Shown here: positions 55,025-63,756 of the stretch, in pieces
Position numbering within the stretch: the first letter of the stretch is position 1
Layout of the letters: every line of letters starts with the position of its first letter
NCBI RefSeq assembly: GCF_009738185.1
Contig: NZ_CP046509.1
Span: 623,501-687,500 of the forward strand
From: Erwinia sorbitola
GTDB lineage: Bacteria > Pseudomonadota > Gammaproteobacteria > Enterobacterales > Enterobacteriaceae
Length of the DNA: 64,000 nucleotides
Direction of reading: 5' to 3'
Translations under genes and position numbers: made by a program
The notes under the pieces: generated by a model
Database searches by the model: none
What the model was told of the DNA's origin: nothing
What the model saw: only the letters and a program-made list of their open reading frames with translations

Positions 55025-55543
55025 TTACCAGCTCAAAGTCACGGTCAAAGTGTCGCTGTAGTTACCTGCCCGGTTGACGCCGCTCAACTGCAGCTGGCCG
55101 TAAACGGGCAGCGTAATATTGTTGGCATTGCTCAGTGTTAGCGCCATGTCCTGACCAACCGGGATCGCGGTGGTATGTGCGGCATTGGTGTAGAGGCTGT
55201 ACGCCACCAGATTGGTGTTACCGGCCAGTTTTAAGTTGCGTGTGTTGGTGTAGTTGCTGCCACCGTCAATGCGCATGCTGAGTGCTGTTCCCGGAGTGCA
55301 GGCCAGCACGATTGAGGAGCTTTGCACATAGGCGGCATTGGCGGTCGCGCTGCCCACACCCGGCTGAGTACCGAAATCGAGCGTGCCGAAAACAGCAGTG
55401 TTGGTGCCTGAAATGACGCAGCCATTAACGACGGAAGCATTCACCGCAAAGTTGGCGGTGGGAAGCGCACTCCCGCTGCTGCTATAAACCAGCAGCAGCA
55501 GGAATAACGGGCGCATAAAGCCCGCAGCACGTTTACCCCGCAT
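55025..55543 (-). CDS. Csu-type pilus subunit (SCPU domain)
   Basis: Single spore-coat-U-domain pilin. About 172 residues from the ATG at 55543; a GTG at 55558 or ATG at 55516 is also possible. The signal peptide is LFLLLLVYSSSGSA, the domain starts FAVNASVVNGCVISG and ends in the typical alternating strand YSDTLTVTLSW. The cysteine pair (NGCVIS, LACTPG) is kept. Second structural gene of the operon, 14-30 bp after the first. Confidence 0.88.
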   Translation of the reverse strand: MRGKRAAGFMRPLFLLLLVYSSSGSALPTANFAVNASVVNGCVISGTNTAVFGTLDFGTQPGVGSATANAAYVQSSSIVLACTPGTALSMRIDGGSNYTNTRNLKLAGNTNLVAYSLYTNAAHTTAIPVGQDMALTLSNANNITLPVYGQLQLSGVNRAGNYSDTLTVTLSW

Positions 55544-55572
55544 CCACACGATAAACACCCTTGTCGCGGCAA

Positions 55573-56148
55573 TCAGTAGTTCACTGCAACGTTAATCGTA
55601 TCCGTATAACTGGCGGCTGGAATGGCGACGTTATTGTTACCGCCGCCGGTAATGCGCCCATAGATCGGGTAGTTATCGCCGTTGACCGGGTCGGCGGTAC
55701 CGGCACTGACCAGGTTGGTATTATTGGCAATGGGTGTGGTGTAGTTAGTGCTGCCATACAGGGTGTAGGCGATGCCAATAGTGGCGGTGGTGCCGTTGAT
55801 CAAATAGCGTGGCTGTGCTGTTTCTGCACCGTAAACGGTGGCCGGTTTGGCACTGCTGCTGGTGATCTGCACAGAGTAGGGCGATCCGGTGGAGCAACGG
55901 ACAAAAATACCGTTACCCAGCGAACCCACAAGGGTGGCGGATAGCGTATCAAAGGTGGCGGGGCTACTGCCGAAGTCCAGGGTACCGAAGTTGACGCCCG
56001 TGCTGTTAGTGGCTAACTGCCCGTTGACCAGACAGCCCGCTGTCAGGGTCAATTTAGCTGCAATGGTTCCGGTGGTGGTGGCAGCAAAGCCAGAACTGGC
56101 AACGCCAAGGCTGAGGCCGCAGCCCAGCAAAAAAAGCTTCATTTTCAT
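55573..56148 (-). CDS. Csu-type major pilin candidate (SCPU domain)
   Basis: First gene of the operon, so likely the main shaft subunit (CsuA/B position). The 191-residue product has a signal peptide MKMKLFLLGCGLSLGVASSGFA, the SCPU start LTLTAGCLVNGQ, a second cysteine in VRCSTGSPYSV, and the terminal strand YTDTINVAVNY. The ATG at 56148 has AAGGA 6 nt upstream; two neighbouring in-frame ATGs fit less well. Confidence 0.88.
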   Translation of the reverse strand: MKMKLFLLGCGLSLGVASSGFAATTTGTIAAKLTLTAGCLVNGQLATNSTGVNFGTLDFGSSPATFDTLSATLVGSLGNGIFVRCSTGSPYSVQITSSSAKPATVYGAETAQPRYLINGTTATIGIAYTLYGSTNYTTPIANNTNLVSAGTADPVNGDNYPIYGRITGGGNNNVAIPAASYTDTINVAVNY

Positions 56149-56695
56149 AACCATTCCTTACAGATAAGAGTGATGAAATTGCTTTTTCGCCTGATGAAAT
56201 GGTGCCATTGCATGGTTTAACCGGCAATAAAAAGTAAATAAAATCCTTTAGCGGGTGAAATATAACTTCAGGAATAGTCAGGTTTTATAATTAACGCATT
56301 ACCTTTGATTAGCTTAACTATAGAACACTCTTTACTAGCCGATGAAGGAATCGTAAAAATATTACTTATGTGTTAGCAAGGTCATAGTTAAGCCGGGCTG
56401 AATCCCGCGTGGTGAAAGGCATGGAGGAGATCGAGAATATTCCTGTCCTGATCTAGGCGAATTATCGGCCCAGTGCTATGTTCACTGCCGGGGAGGGTTA
56501 AGTTTAATAAACAATATAAATTATATGGATATATCCCTCTTAAGAAAAAAACTTTTCTGGTTTTTTATCACTCCTGAGCTGTGGCTAAAGCCGACTGATT
56601 TTTAGCCGATAAATAACCATCAGCCCGGGTAATTTATAACGACACCGGGTCACTAAACACTAAGTCACAATGGCTGCTGCATTCGAGATTGTCAT
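56149..56695. other. regulatory gap between the pilus operon and the c-di-GMP gene
   Basis: A 547-bp divergent intergenic region, AT-rich, especially 56220-56360 and 56500-56560. It must contain promoters for both the pilus operon and the MHYT-GGDEF-EAL gene. No obvious gene, strong hairpin or recognised operator was found. Confidence 0.6.
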
Positions 56696-58819
56696 ATGCT
56701 CATGAGTTCCTACGATCAACTTCTGGTTATCGTCTCTTTTATCGTCGCGTTTCTGGCCTCCTATACCGCCCTGGATATGGCGGGACGTGTTGCCACATCC
56801 AGCGGTAAGGTTGCCAGAGTCTGGCTGTTTGGCGGCGGCTTTGCCATGGGCGTCGGTATCTGGTCGATGCACTTTATCGGTATGCTTGCGATGAGCCTGC
56901 CGATGGTGATGAGCTATAACTCCAGCCTGACGATGGTGTCGATGGGCATCGCCGTGGCGGCGTCAATCTTTGCGCTATGGATTGTCTGCTACGGCGAACT
57001 GCCGTGGTACCGGCTGTGCGGCGGGGCGGTGATCCTTGGCAGTGGCGTGGTGGCTATGCACTACACCGGCATGGCGGCGCTGGCGGTCACGCCTGGCATT
57101 ATTTGGGACTGGCGCTGGATCTGGCTGTCGGTACTGATTGCGCTGGTTGCCTCCGGTGTTGCGCTGTGGCTGGCTTTTCGCCTGCGCCAGGGTAATGGCC
57201 GTCTGGTGCTGATGCGCAGCGGTGCGGCGCTGATTATGGGAGTGGCGATTGCCGGAATGCACTACACCGGTATGGCGGCAGCCAGCTTTCCTGTCAACAG
57301 CCACGCCACGCATCTGGGGGTTAACAGCAACTGGCTGGCGATTCTGGTAGTGGTGGTCACGCTGGCCATTCTCGGCATTACGCTGCTGGTTTCCATGCTG
57401 GATGCGCGTTTGCAGGCGCGAACCTCGATGCTGGCATCGTCTCTGGCAGAAGCCAACCGTGAGCTGGCGCAGCTGGCTCTGCATGACAACCTGACCCGTC
57501 TGCCGAACCGTATCCTGCTGGAAGATCGCCTTGACCAGGCAATGAATAAAGCGTCGCGCGAGAACTCAAAGTTTGCCCTGATGTTTATGGATCTTGATGG
57601 TTTCAAAGCCGTCAACGACGCTTTCGGCCACCATATTGGCGACAGCCTGCTGATTGCCGTTACTGAGAGAATGAAAGGGAAAGTACAAGGACATCATACC
57701 CTTGCACGTCTCGGTGGCGATGAGTTTGTGCTGCTGATTGAGATAGATGATCCCAACGATGCCGCCGCCGTGGCCGATGCGCTGGTGAAGGCGGTGGAAC
57801 GACCGTTTGATATCTCGCGTTATGAGCTGGTGGTATCGCTGAGTATCGGCATTGCGGTGTTTCCGGGTGATGGCCTTGACGAGCGTGAGCTGATGTTTAA
57901 CGCCGATGCTGCCATGTATCACACTAAAAACAACGGGCGTAACGGCTACAGTTTCTTCCAGCCATCGATGAATACCATCGCGCAGAACCAGTTACAGCTG
58001 ATTAACGACCTGTGGCTGGCGCAGGAAAATAAAGAGCTGCGGCTATTTTATCAGCCTAAATTTTGTGCACCACGCGGGCCGATTATTGGCTTTGAGGCGT
58101 TACTGCGCTGGCAGCATCCGCAGCGCGGACTGCTGACGCCGGATATCTTCCTGCCGCTGGCGGAGAAAACCGGGTTAATTGTCAGTATTGGCAACTGGGT
58201 GATTGGTGAAGCCTGTCGCCAGCTGCGCTGCTGGCATTTGCAGGGCAACAGCCAGTGGTCGGTGGCAGTGAATCTCTCGGCATTGCAGTTTGAACAGGCC
58301 GGGCTGGTGGAAACGGTGGTTAACGCGCTGGAAACCCATCAGATTCCACCGGAGCTGTTAACCCTTGAGGTGACCGAAACCACCGCGATGCGTGACCCTG
58401 ATGAGAGCATCCGCATTCTGACTCAGCTGACCGAACTGGGAGTGAAAGCCTCAATTGATGACTTTGGCACCGGCTACTCCAGCCTGCTGTATCTGAAGCG
58501 TCTGCCGGCCAGCGAGCTGAAAATTGATCGAGCCTTCGTCAATGAACTTCAGGCGAAAACTGAAGATGCCACCATCGTTACCGCTATTGTTGCGCTGGCA
58601 CAAACGCTGAACCTCAAAGTGGTGGCCGAAGGTGTGGAAACCTCTGAGCAGCAGGCGTTTCTCACCGGACTTGGCTGTAATACCCTGCAAGGTTACCTGC
58701 TGGGCCGACCGGTGCCGCCGGAGAAAGTGCCGGGCCTGAAACAGTATGTCGACGGTGACGAGCTGGAAACGGTACAGGTGGCTGCCCCAAAACCGGCAGC
58801 TATCCCTGACGTGGTGTGA
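56696..58819 (+). CDS. MHYT-GGDEF-EAL c-di-GMP turnover protein
   Basis: Predicted inner-membrane sensor and c-di-GMP enzyme. The 707-residue protein has about seven N-terminal helices with three MHYT-type motifs (SMHFIGM near 58, AMHYTGM near 121, GMHYTGM near 188), thought to bind copper and sense a gas. The GGDEF motif is intact (340-344), with no RxxD inhibitory site just before it. The EAL domain is intact too: GFEALLRW (467-469) and DDFGTGYSS. Both synthesis and breakdown are possible; which dominates cannot be told. Divergent from the pilus operon. Confidence 0.93.
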   Translation: MLMSSYDQLLVIVSFIVAFLASYTALDMAGRVATSSGKVARVWLFGGGFAMGVGIWSMHFIGMLAMSLPMVMSYNSSLTMVSMGIAVAASIFALWIVCYGELPWYRLCGGAVILGSGVVAMHYTGMAALAVTPGIIWDWRWIWLSVLIALVASGVALWLAFRLRQGNGRLVLMRSGAALIMGVAIAGMHYTGMAAASFPVNSHATHLGVNSNWLAILVVVVTLAILGITLLVSMLDARLQARTSMLASSLAEANRELAQLALHDNLTRLPNRILLEDRLDQAMNKASRENSKFALMFMDLDGFKAVNDAFGHHIGDSLLIAVTERMKGKVQGHHTLARLGGDEFVLLIEIDDPNDAAAVADALVKAVERPFDISRYELVVSLSIGIAVFPGDGLDERELMFNADAAMYHTKNNGRNGYSFFQPSMNTIAQNQLQLINDLWLAQENKELRLFYQPKFCAPRGPIIGFEALLRWQHPQRGLLTPDIFLPLAEKTGLIVSIGNWVIGEACRQLRCWHLQGNSQWSVAVNLSALQFEQAGLVETVVNALETHQIPPELLTLEVTETTAMRDPDESIRILTQLTELGVKASIDDFGTGYSSLLYLKRLPASELKIDRAFVNELQAKTEDATIVTAIVALAQTLNLKVVAEGVETSEQQAFLTGLGCNTLQGYLLGRPVPPEKVPGLKQYVDGDELETVQVAAPKPAAIPDVV

Positions 58820-58883
58820 TTTACTGCGACGGGCTGCCGACCTATAATAGTTCACAATTTCATTAAAACGGCCTGTAACAGTA

Positions 58884-60290
58884 GTGGCAAAATATGAACA
58901 GCTGGTGGCGCAGATCCAGCAGCAAATCGAAACGGAGATCTGGCTGCCGGGAGAAAAACTCCCTTCACTGCGCCAGCAGGTTGATCTGAGCGGCATGAGC
59001 CTGATGACCGTGATGCATGCCTATCAGGTGCTGGAAAGCCAGGGGTGGATTCAGTCACGCCCGCAGTCAGGCTATTATGTTGCTCCGCGCGCCGAATTTC
59101 TCAGCCAGCCTCTGAGCCATCAGAAGGTGCAGCTGGCCGAATCGGTGGATATTAATGCCTTTATTTTCGATGTGTTACAGGCCTGCCGCGACCCGCAAAT
59201 CGTGCCTTTTGGCTCGGCCTTTCCCGATCCTGAACTCTTCCCCCAGCGCCAGTTAATGCGTGCGCTGACTACCGTTTCGCACAGTATGAAAGCGGTGGAT
59301 GCTCTGCATAATCTGCCGCCAGGGAACGAAGCGCTGCGCAAAACGCTGGCGCAGCGCTATGCCTTACAGGGTGTTCAGGTGTCACCGGATGAGATTGTTA
59401 TCACCAATGGTGCCATGGAAGCGCTTAACCTCAGCCTTCAGGCGTTGACCGAGCCGGGTGACTGGGTAGCGATTGAGAACCCGTCATTTTATGGTGCATT
59501 GCAGGCGATCGAGCGTCTTAAGCTAAAAAGCGTCGCCATCGCCAGTGACCCGCAAACGGGGATCGACCTTGAAGAGTTGAGCCGATCGCTGGCGCGCTGG
59601 CCGATAAAGGCGCTGTGGATGATGACCAATCAGCAGAACCCGGTGGGCTGTACGCTGAGTAAAGAGAAGAAGCAGCAGCTGGTGGCGCTGCTGGCGCAGC
59701 ACGGCGTGGCGTTGATTGAGGATGACGTCTACAGCGAGCTCTATTTTGGTCATGAAAAACCGCTGCCAGCCAAAGCGTTCGACCGCGAGGATAATGTACT
59801 GCACTGCTCCTCATTCTCGAAAAACCTGGTCGCGGGATTTCGCGTGGGTTGGGTAGCGGCAGGAAAACATGCACAGCGTATTCAGCGATTACAGCTGATG
59901 AGCACGCTCTCGACCAGTGCCCCCATGCAGCAGGCGCTGGCTACCTATCTTGGCACCCGTAGCTATGATCGCCATCTGCGCCGTTTGCGGCAGATTCTGG
60001 AACAGCGTAAAAATCTGGCGCGTCAGGTGCTGAAACGCCATCTGCCTGTCGGGGCGCAAATCAACGACTCACGCGGCGGCTATTTCCTGTGGATTGAACT
60101 GCCAAAACAGGTGAACACCACCGAGCTTTACTACCGTGCGCTGCACAACAATATCAGCATCGCTCCCGGAAAAATGTTCTCCTCCAGCGAGCAGTATGCC
60201 AACTATTTTCGTTTTAATACCGCATGGTGGAGTGAGTCGCAGGAGGCGGCGGTAGAAACCCTGGGAAGGCTAATCGCGGAGATGCTTTAA
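58884..60290 (+). CDS. ydcR: MocR-type GntR regulator with aminotransferase domain (YdcR)
   Basis: Fusion of an N-terminal GntR winged helix (LPGEKLPSLRQQVDLSGMSLMTVMHAYQVLESQGWI) and a class I aminotransferase-like PLP domain (from about 90), a regulator that senses PLP or an amino compound. The 468-residue length equals E. coli YdcR, and VITNGAMEALNLSLQALTEPGDW, EDDVYSELYFG and the PLP lysine in HCSSFSKNL match it. Starts at GTG (58884) 64 bp after the GGDEF-EAL gene. Target unknown. Confidence 0.9.
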   Translation: MAKYEQLVAQIQQQIETEIWLPGEKLPSLRQQVDLSGMSLMTVMHAYQVLESQGWIQSRPQSGYYVAPRAEFLSQPLSHQKVQLAESVDINAFIFDVLQACRDPQIVPFGSAFPDPELFPQRQLMRALTTVSHSMKAVDALHNLPPGNEALRKTLAQRYALQGVQVSPDEIVITNGAMEALNLSLQALTEPGDWVAIENPSFYGALQAIERLKLKSVAIASDPQTGIDLEELSRSLARWPIKALWMMTNQQNPVGCTLSKEKKQQLVALLAQHGVALIEDDVYSELYFGHEKPLPAKAFDREDNVLHCSSFSKNLVAGFRVGWVAAGKHAQRIQRLQLMSTLSTSAPMQQALATYLGTRSYDRHLRRLRQILEQRKNLARQVLKRHLPVGAQINDSRGGYFLWIELPKQVNTTELYYRALHNNISIAPGKMFSSSEQYANYFRFNTAWWSESQEAAVETLGRLIAEML

Positions 60291-60310
60291 GGGTCAGGAT
60301 GGCCTGACCC
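60291..60310. terminator. shared palindrome ending ydcR and ylaC
   Basis: Perfect 8-bp stem GGGTCAGG/CCTGACCC with a 4-nt loop directly after the ydcR stop, between convergent genes; same family as 3763-3782 and 38478-38503. Confidence 0.7.
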
Positions 60311-60320
60311 GCTCAGGGGC

Positions 60321-60803
60321 TTACACTGCCGCAGCGCTTTTATGGCCCCAGGTCAGGTGAAACACATCGTAAAAATCGACTTCGCCTTTCAGTGACATCA
60401 GCTTGTTAATGCCCTGTTTGACCTTGTCCGGCACATTTTCACTGTTGAGAATATCAGCAACTGCCTGATCAGACAGGGTGCGCACATAGTACCATTCGCC
60501 GTTGTAGCAGACGCGCAGGTCGAGGGTATCAATATCCTCAAAACGGTATTTTGGATTCACATCCATCAGCATCAGGCCGCTCATCAGCAGTATAAAAATC
60601 GTCGCGCCCCAGAAGGCGGGCCAGCCGAGAAAATCGGTGGTAAAGATCAGGGCAACAGTCAGGATGTAGCAGCCGTACATTGACGCCCAGAGGCCCGGAT
60701 GGGTCTTTAAAAACTGAAAACTAAAACGCGGTTTGTTATCGCGCTGCTCCTCGCGATTCAGGGTGTCGATCTCGCGCAGCAATATTTTTTTTACTTCTTC
60801 CAT
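60321..60803 (-). CDS. ylaC: inner-membrane protein YlaC
   Basis: YlaC family, function unproven. The 160-residue product (E. coli 156) has a charged N-terminus with REEQRDNKPRFSFQF, two membrane helices (about 38-58 and 64-82), and the conserved cytosolic stretch YRFEDIDTLDLRVCYNGEWYYVR. GAGGTGACC precedes the ATG at 60803. Confidence 0.9.
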   Translation of the reverse strand: MEEVKKILLREIDTLNREEQRDNKPRFSFQFLKTHPGLWASMYGCYILTVALIFTTDFLGWPAFWGATIFILLMSGLMLMDVNPKYRFEDIDTLDLRVCYNGEWYYVRTLSDQAVADILNSENVPDKVKQGINKLMSLKGEVDFYDVFHLTWGHKSAAAV

Positions 60804-60991
60804 TGGTCACCTCTGTTTAAGAGTCCGGGCAGAGTGAGAGTAAACCATGTTTTCAGCCATAACAGCAGACACAGTTTTGTTCTATTCGGCTATAACAGTT
60901 TCCAGTTATTCGGGAAGCGGTGCGTCGCCAGCAGGTCTCCTATCGTGTAAACTAAGCATCATTATATTGCGTCGCCCGGCTGGCTGAACAC

Positions 60992-62005
60992 ATGGTTAAA
61001 CAATTGAGGTTTACTCGCGTCCTTTCACTCGTTCCGCTTCTTTATCTTCTTTTTACGCTTGCTCCGGCCCATGCGCTGGACTGTGGTCGCCCGGCTAATC
61101 TGGCTGAACATACGGTCTGCTCCAGCCCCCAGTTAACCTGGCTTGATGGCATCTATAATGATTCCTTTCATGACAAGCTGCTTGAGGATCCTTCTCTGGC
61201 GAATGAGCTGGTAAAACCGTGGATGAAGGGCATCAAAGGCTGCACTAATAACCGCTGTCTGCGCGACTCCTACTTAGGCCACATCGCCCGTTTATATGCA
61301 ATCGATCGGGTGGCAGATCTCTCCGGCGTCTGGTGGAACACCACCACCCCGCAGGGCAACAGCGGCAGAATTCAGATCAGTAACCAGAATGCTTCAGGAT
61401 TCCGGATGAATGCCACCGTCAAAGGCGGCATCTACCGGTCAGAATTTAACGGTGAAGTGAGTTTTTATTCCGGCATAGGGTTTACGGACAAAATTATCCT
61501 GGGAGGCGATTGCGCGATTATCGTGGTGCCGTTAACGGATGGCCAGCTGAGAGTCAGCAGCGACAGCCTCAGAAGTTGCAGTTTGCTGTTGCCGGGCGAT
61601 ATGTCGATTGACGGCATCTACACCCGAAGTGCCAGCGATCCGCGCCCGCCTGCCACCCTGCTCACTCTCGGAATACTTCCCGACAGCGCCACCGACAATG
61701 CGTTTCGCCAGCTGGTGGGCAGTGACTACCAGAAATATGTTGATACCGCGACGGACTTTGACTACGACGAAGAGCTCGACAATATCGGCGCTACGGTGGT
61801 GGCGATGTGGTTTAAGGGCATGGCAAACAGTCGGGCGGCGATTATTATGACCACTCCTCAGGGGCAGATTTGGGCAATGCGCGCAGAGCCAGCCGCTGGC
61901 GGGAAGGGCGTACTGCTGAAATACTCAACCACAGAACGCAATACCGCTAAGATGCCGAAAACGCTGTCAGCCTGGCAAGCACGCTTTATTAAGCCGCCGC
62001 ACTAG
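60992..62005 (+). CDS. secreted LprI-like N-domain protein
   Basis: Not identified by name. The 337-residue product has a signal peptide (FTRVLSLVPLLYLLFTLAPAHA) followed by a stretch that reads like the LprI/PF07007 domain: DCGRPANLAEHTVCSSPQLTWLDGIYN...CTNNRCLRDSYLGHIARL, with four cysteines (31, 43, 84, 89) able to form two disulphides. LprI-like proteins include lysozyme inhibitors. The C-terminal 200 residues have no family I recognise and look like beta-rich globular protein. Its end overlaps the end of the opposite gene by 4 bp. Confidence 0.75.
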   Translation: MVKQLRFTRVLSLVPLLYLLFTLAPAHALDCGRPANLAEHTVCSSPQLTWLDGIYNDSFHDKLLEDPSLANELVKPWMKGIKGCTNNRCLRDSYLGHIARLYAIDRVADLSGVWWNTTTPQGNSGRIQISNQNASGFRMNATVKGGIYRSEFNGEVSFYSGIGFTDKIILGGDCAIIVVPLTDGQLRVSSDSLRSCSLLLPGDMSIDGIYTRSASDPRPPATLLTLGILPDSATDNAFRQLVGSDYQKYVDTATDFDYDEELDNIGATVVAMWFKGMANSRAAIIMTTPQGQIWAMRAEPAAGGKGVLLKYSTTERNTAKMPKTLSAWQARFIKPPH

Positions 62006-62460
62006 CGGTAGCTGAAAAGTTGCCCTGACGGGATAATGATCAGGTGCTCGCCGTTGAAGTTAAGCGTGTCAAATCTGACCTCTTTCTGCCAGTTGTAGCC
62101 GAGCATATTTCTGATCATACGATCCCGGTGATCGTCTTTATGATAGACCGGTTTAAGATCGAAAGTTACTTCACCCTGGCCAATACTGCGCTGTAGCAGA
62201 TGCACTTTTACACCAAAACGATTGTCGTTCGGGCTGGTCACTGTCAGGCTCAGTATTTTATTCTCGGTGGTAAACGCGGTGTCATACACCTCTCGCTGAC
62301 GTGACAGCAGATCGTAGTAGCCCAGCTGCACATCTACCCCGCGAAATGATGGGCTAAACAGCATAGTCTGCCGGCCCGGAAGGCGGTTCATCATCGCGGC
62401 AATCAGCAGAACCACTACCGTCGCCAGCAGTAAGCTACCTGACGCAATTTTCCATTTCAT
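62002..62460 (-). CDS. small membrane-anchored periplasmic protein, ToxS-like position
   Basis: Unrecognised 152-residue protein with one N-terminal membrane helix (about 5-24) and a 125-residue periplasmic part without cysteines. Its start overlaps the end of the upstream regulator by 26 bp, so the two are co-translated. Size, topology and gene order match ToxS next to ToxR (and E. coli YqeJ next to YqeI); no sequence similarity could be checked. Confidence 0.75.
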   Translation of the reverse strand: MKWKIASGSLLLATVVVLLIAAMMNRLPGRQTMLFSPSFRGVDVQLGYYDLLSRQREVYDTAFTTENKILSLTVTSPNDNRFGVKVHLLQRSIGQGEVTFDLKPVYHKDDHRDRMIRNMLGYNWQKEVRFDTLNFNGEHLIIIPSGQLFSYR

Positions 62461-63361
62461 TCAGCTTTCTCTCCGTTTCCCGGTAAATTAGCGCCGTGAG
62501 CAGCGGGCCGTTAGTGCGCCAGTTAAGAATATTCATTGCCAGCTGCTCGCTGTTGCAGGGACTGGTCAGTGTCAGGGTGTAGTTAAGAGACATGCTGGTC
62601 GCAAAGAAGAACACCTCCATGGTGACTTTCTGATCTTTGAGCATCTGATTAAGTTGTGGCAGCATCGATACCAGCTGTTTATTCAGCTCTTCGGAGGCAT
62701 TCGTTCTGATTGGACGGCGCTCCAGCTCCATTAGCCGAATATTGCTGTAGCTCGCTGAATCCAGCTCGTTCACCCTGGAGGGCGGGGCATAGGCTGGCAG
62801 CACGAAGAACCATACAATCAGGCCGATTAATAACAGCACCTGCGCAGGCACCAGCCAGTACCAGAAACGTTGTTTTTTGACGGGCGCAGAGCTTTCCACA
62901 GCCGGTTCAGCCAGTGATGCGCTCAGGGGTTCCGCCGCTGACTCCGTCAGACTTCGTTCAGCGTGCTCGTCGTAAAGCTGAGGGGGTTCATGTGACAGCG
63001 GCGCAATCTCAGCGAGCGTCTCTTTTTCTGTAGCGGAAACCCGCTGGCAATACTCAGCTTCGAGAATATAGCCTTTTCTGGGGATGGTTTTAATAATGCG
63101 CTGCTGCTTGCCATCATCTTCCAGCGCCACACGCAGCGCATGAATCGCATTCGGTAAACTGTTGTTACCAACGACCCGGTCTTCCCAAACCAGCGTATTC
63201 AGTTCATCACGGGTCAGTATTTTCCCGGCGTTTTCAGCCAGTACCAGCAGCAGCTTAAGCTGGTATTCGCCCAGACGACGCTGCTCACCGCTGCTTTGAT
63301 GCAGCAATGCACCTGATGAGAAATCAACGTACCAGTGATGAATTATAAAATCAGCAGTCAT
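62435..63361 (-). CDS. ToxR/CadC-like membrane-anchored transcription regulator
   Basis: The 308-residue protein joins an OmpR-type winged helix in the cytosol (residues 5-100; LGEYQLKLLLVLAENAGKILTRDELN, NAIHALRVALEDDGK, IIKTIPRKGYILEAEY), a Glu/Pro-rich linker, one membrane helix (about 168-190) and a 115-residue periplasmic domain. That domain has two cysteines, C269 and C306 at the very C-terminus, the same layout as the redox-active pair of ToxR. It would bind DNA while staying in the membrane and sense the periplasm. Its targets are unknown. Confidence 0.85.
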   Translation of the reverse strand: MTADFIIHHWYVDFSSGALLHQSSGEQRRLGEYQLKLLLVLAENAGKILTRDELNTLVWEDRVVGNNSLPNAIHALRVALEDDGKQQRIIKTIPRKGYILEAEYCQRVSATEKETLAEIAPLSHEPPQLYDEHAERSLTESAAEPLSASLAEPAVESSAPVKKQRFWYWLVPAQVLLLIGLIVWFFVLPAYAPPSRVNELDSASYSNIRLMELERRPIRTNASEELNKQLVSMLPQLNQMLKDQKVTMEVFFFATSMSLNYTLTLTSPCNSEQLAMNILNWRTNGPLLTALIYRETERKLNEMENCVR

Positions 63362-63756
63362 AAGTGTCGTATATCAGAGAGGTGTCGGGAGCCAGCGGCT
63401 TGCATGTCTGGCGCGCACAGTCACTCAAGGGCTTATCGCTTCCAGGACTTTTCTTATATTAACGTATAAGCCCGCTTAACTGGAATTTTTATGGTCATTC
63501 TTACTGTATTCAGAATAATCAACAAGGGTTATTAATAGTCAATCCGCTAGCGAAAATGCGTCAGCGCAAACGACGATGGCAGGGTGATAAAGATCAATAC
63601 CTTTAGTGGGGTAAAGACGGGTATGATTTGAGTTAAGTTTATTTAAATTAATGAGTTATGTGATCTGCCGCGTAAGGAAAATATTGCAAGCTGGCGGAAT
63701 AGTGCCACAATTAATTTAACAGATACTCAACCGGGCATTTGAACCAGGAGCCTGAA
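63362..63756. other. divergent gap at the window end
   Basis: A 395-bp AT-rich region between the ToxR-like gene and the last partial frame. No recognised site or repeat was found; promoters for both genes must lie here. Confidence 0.5.
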
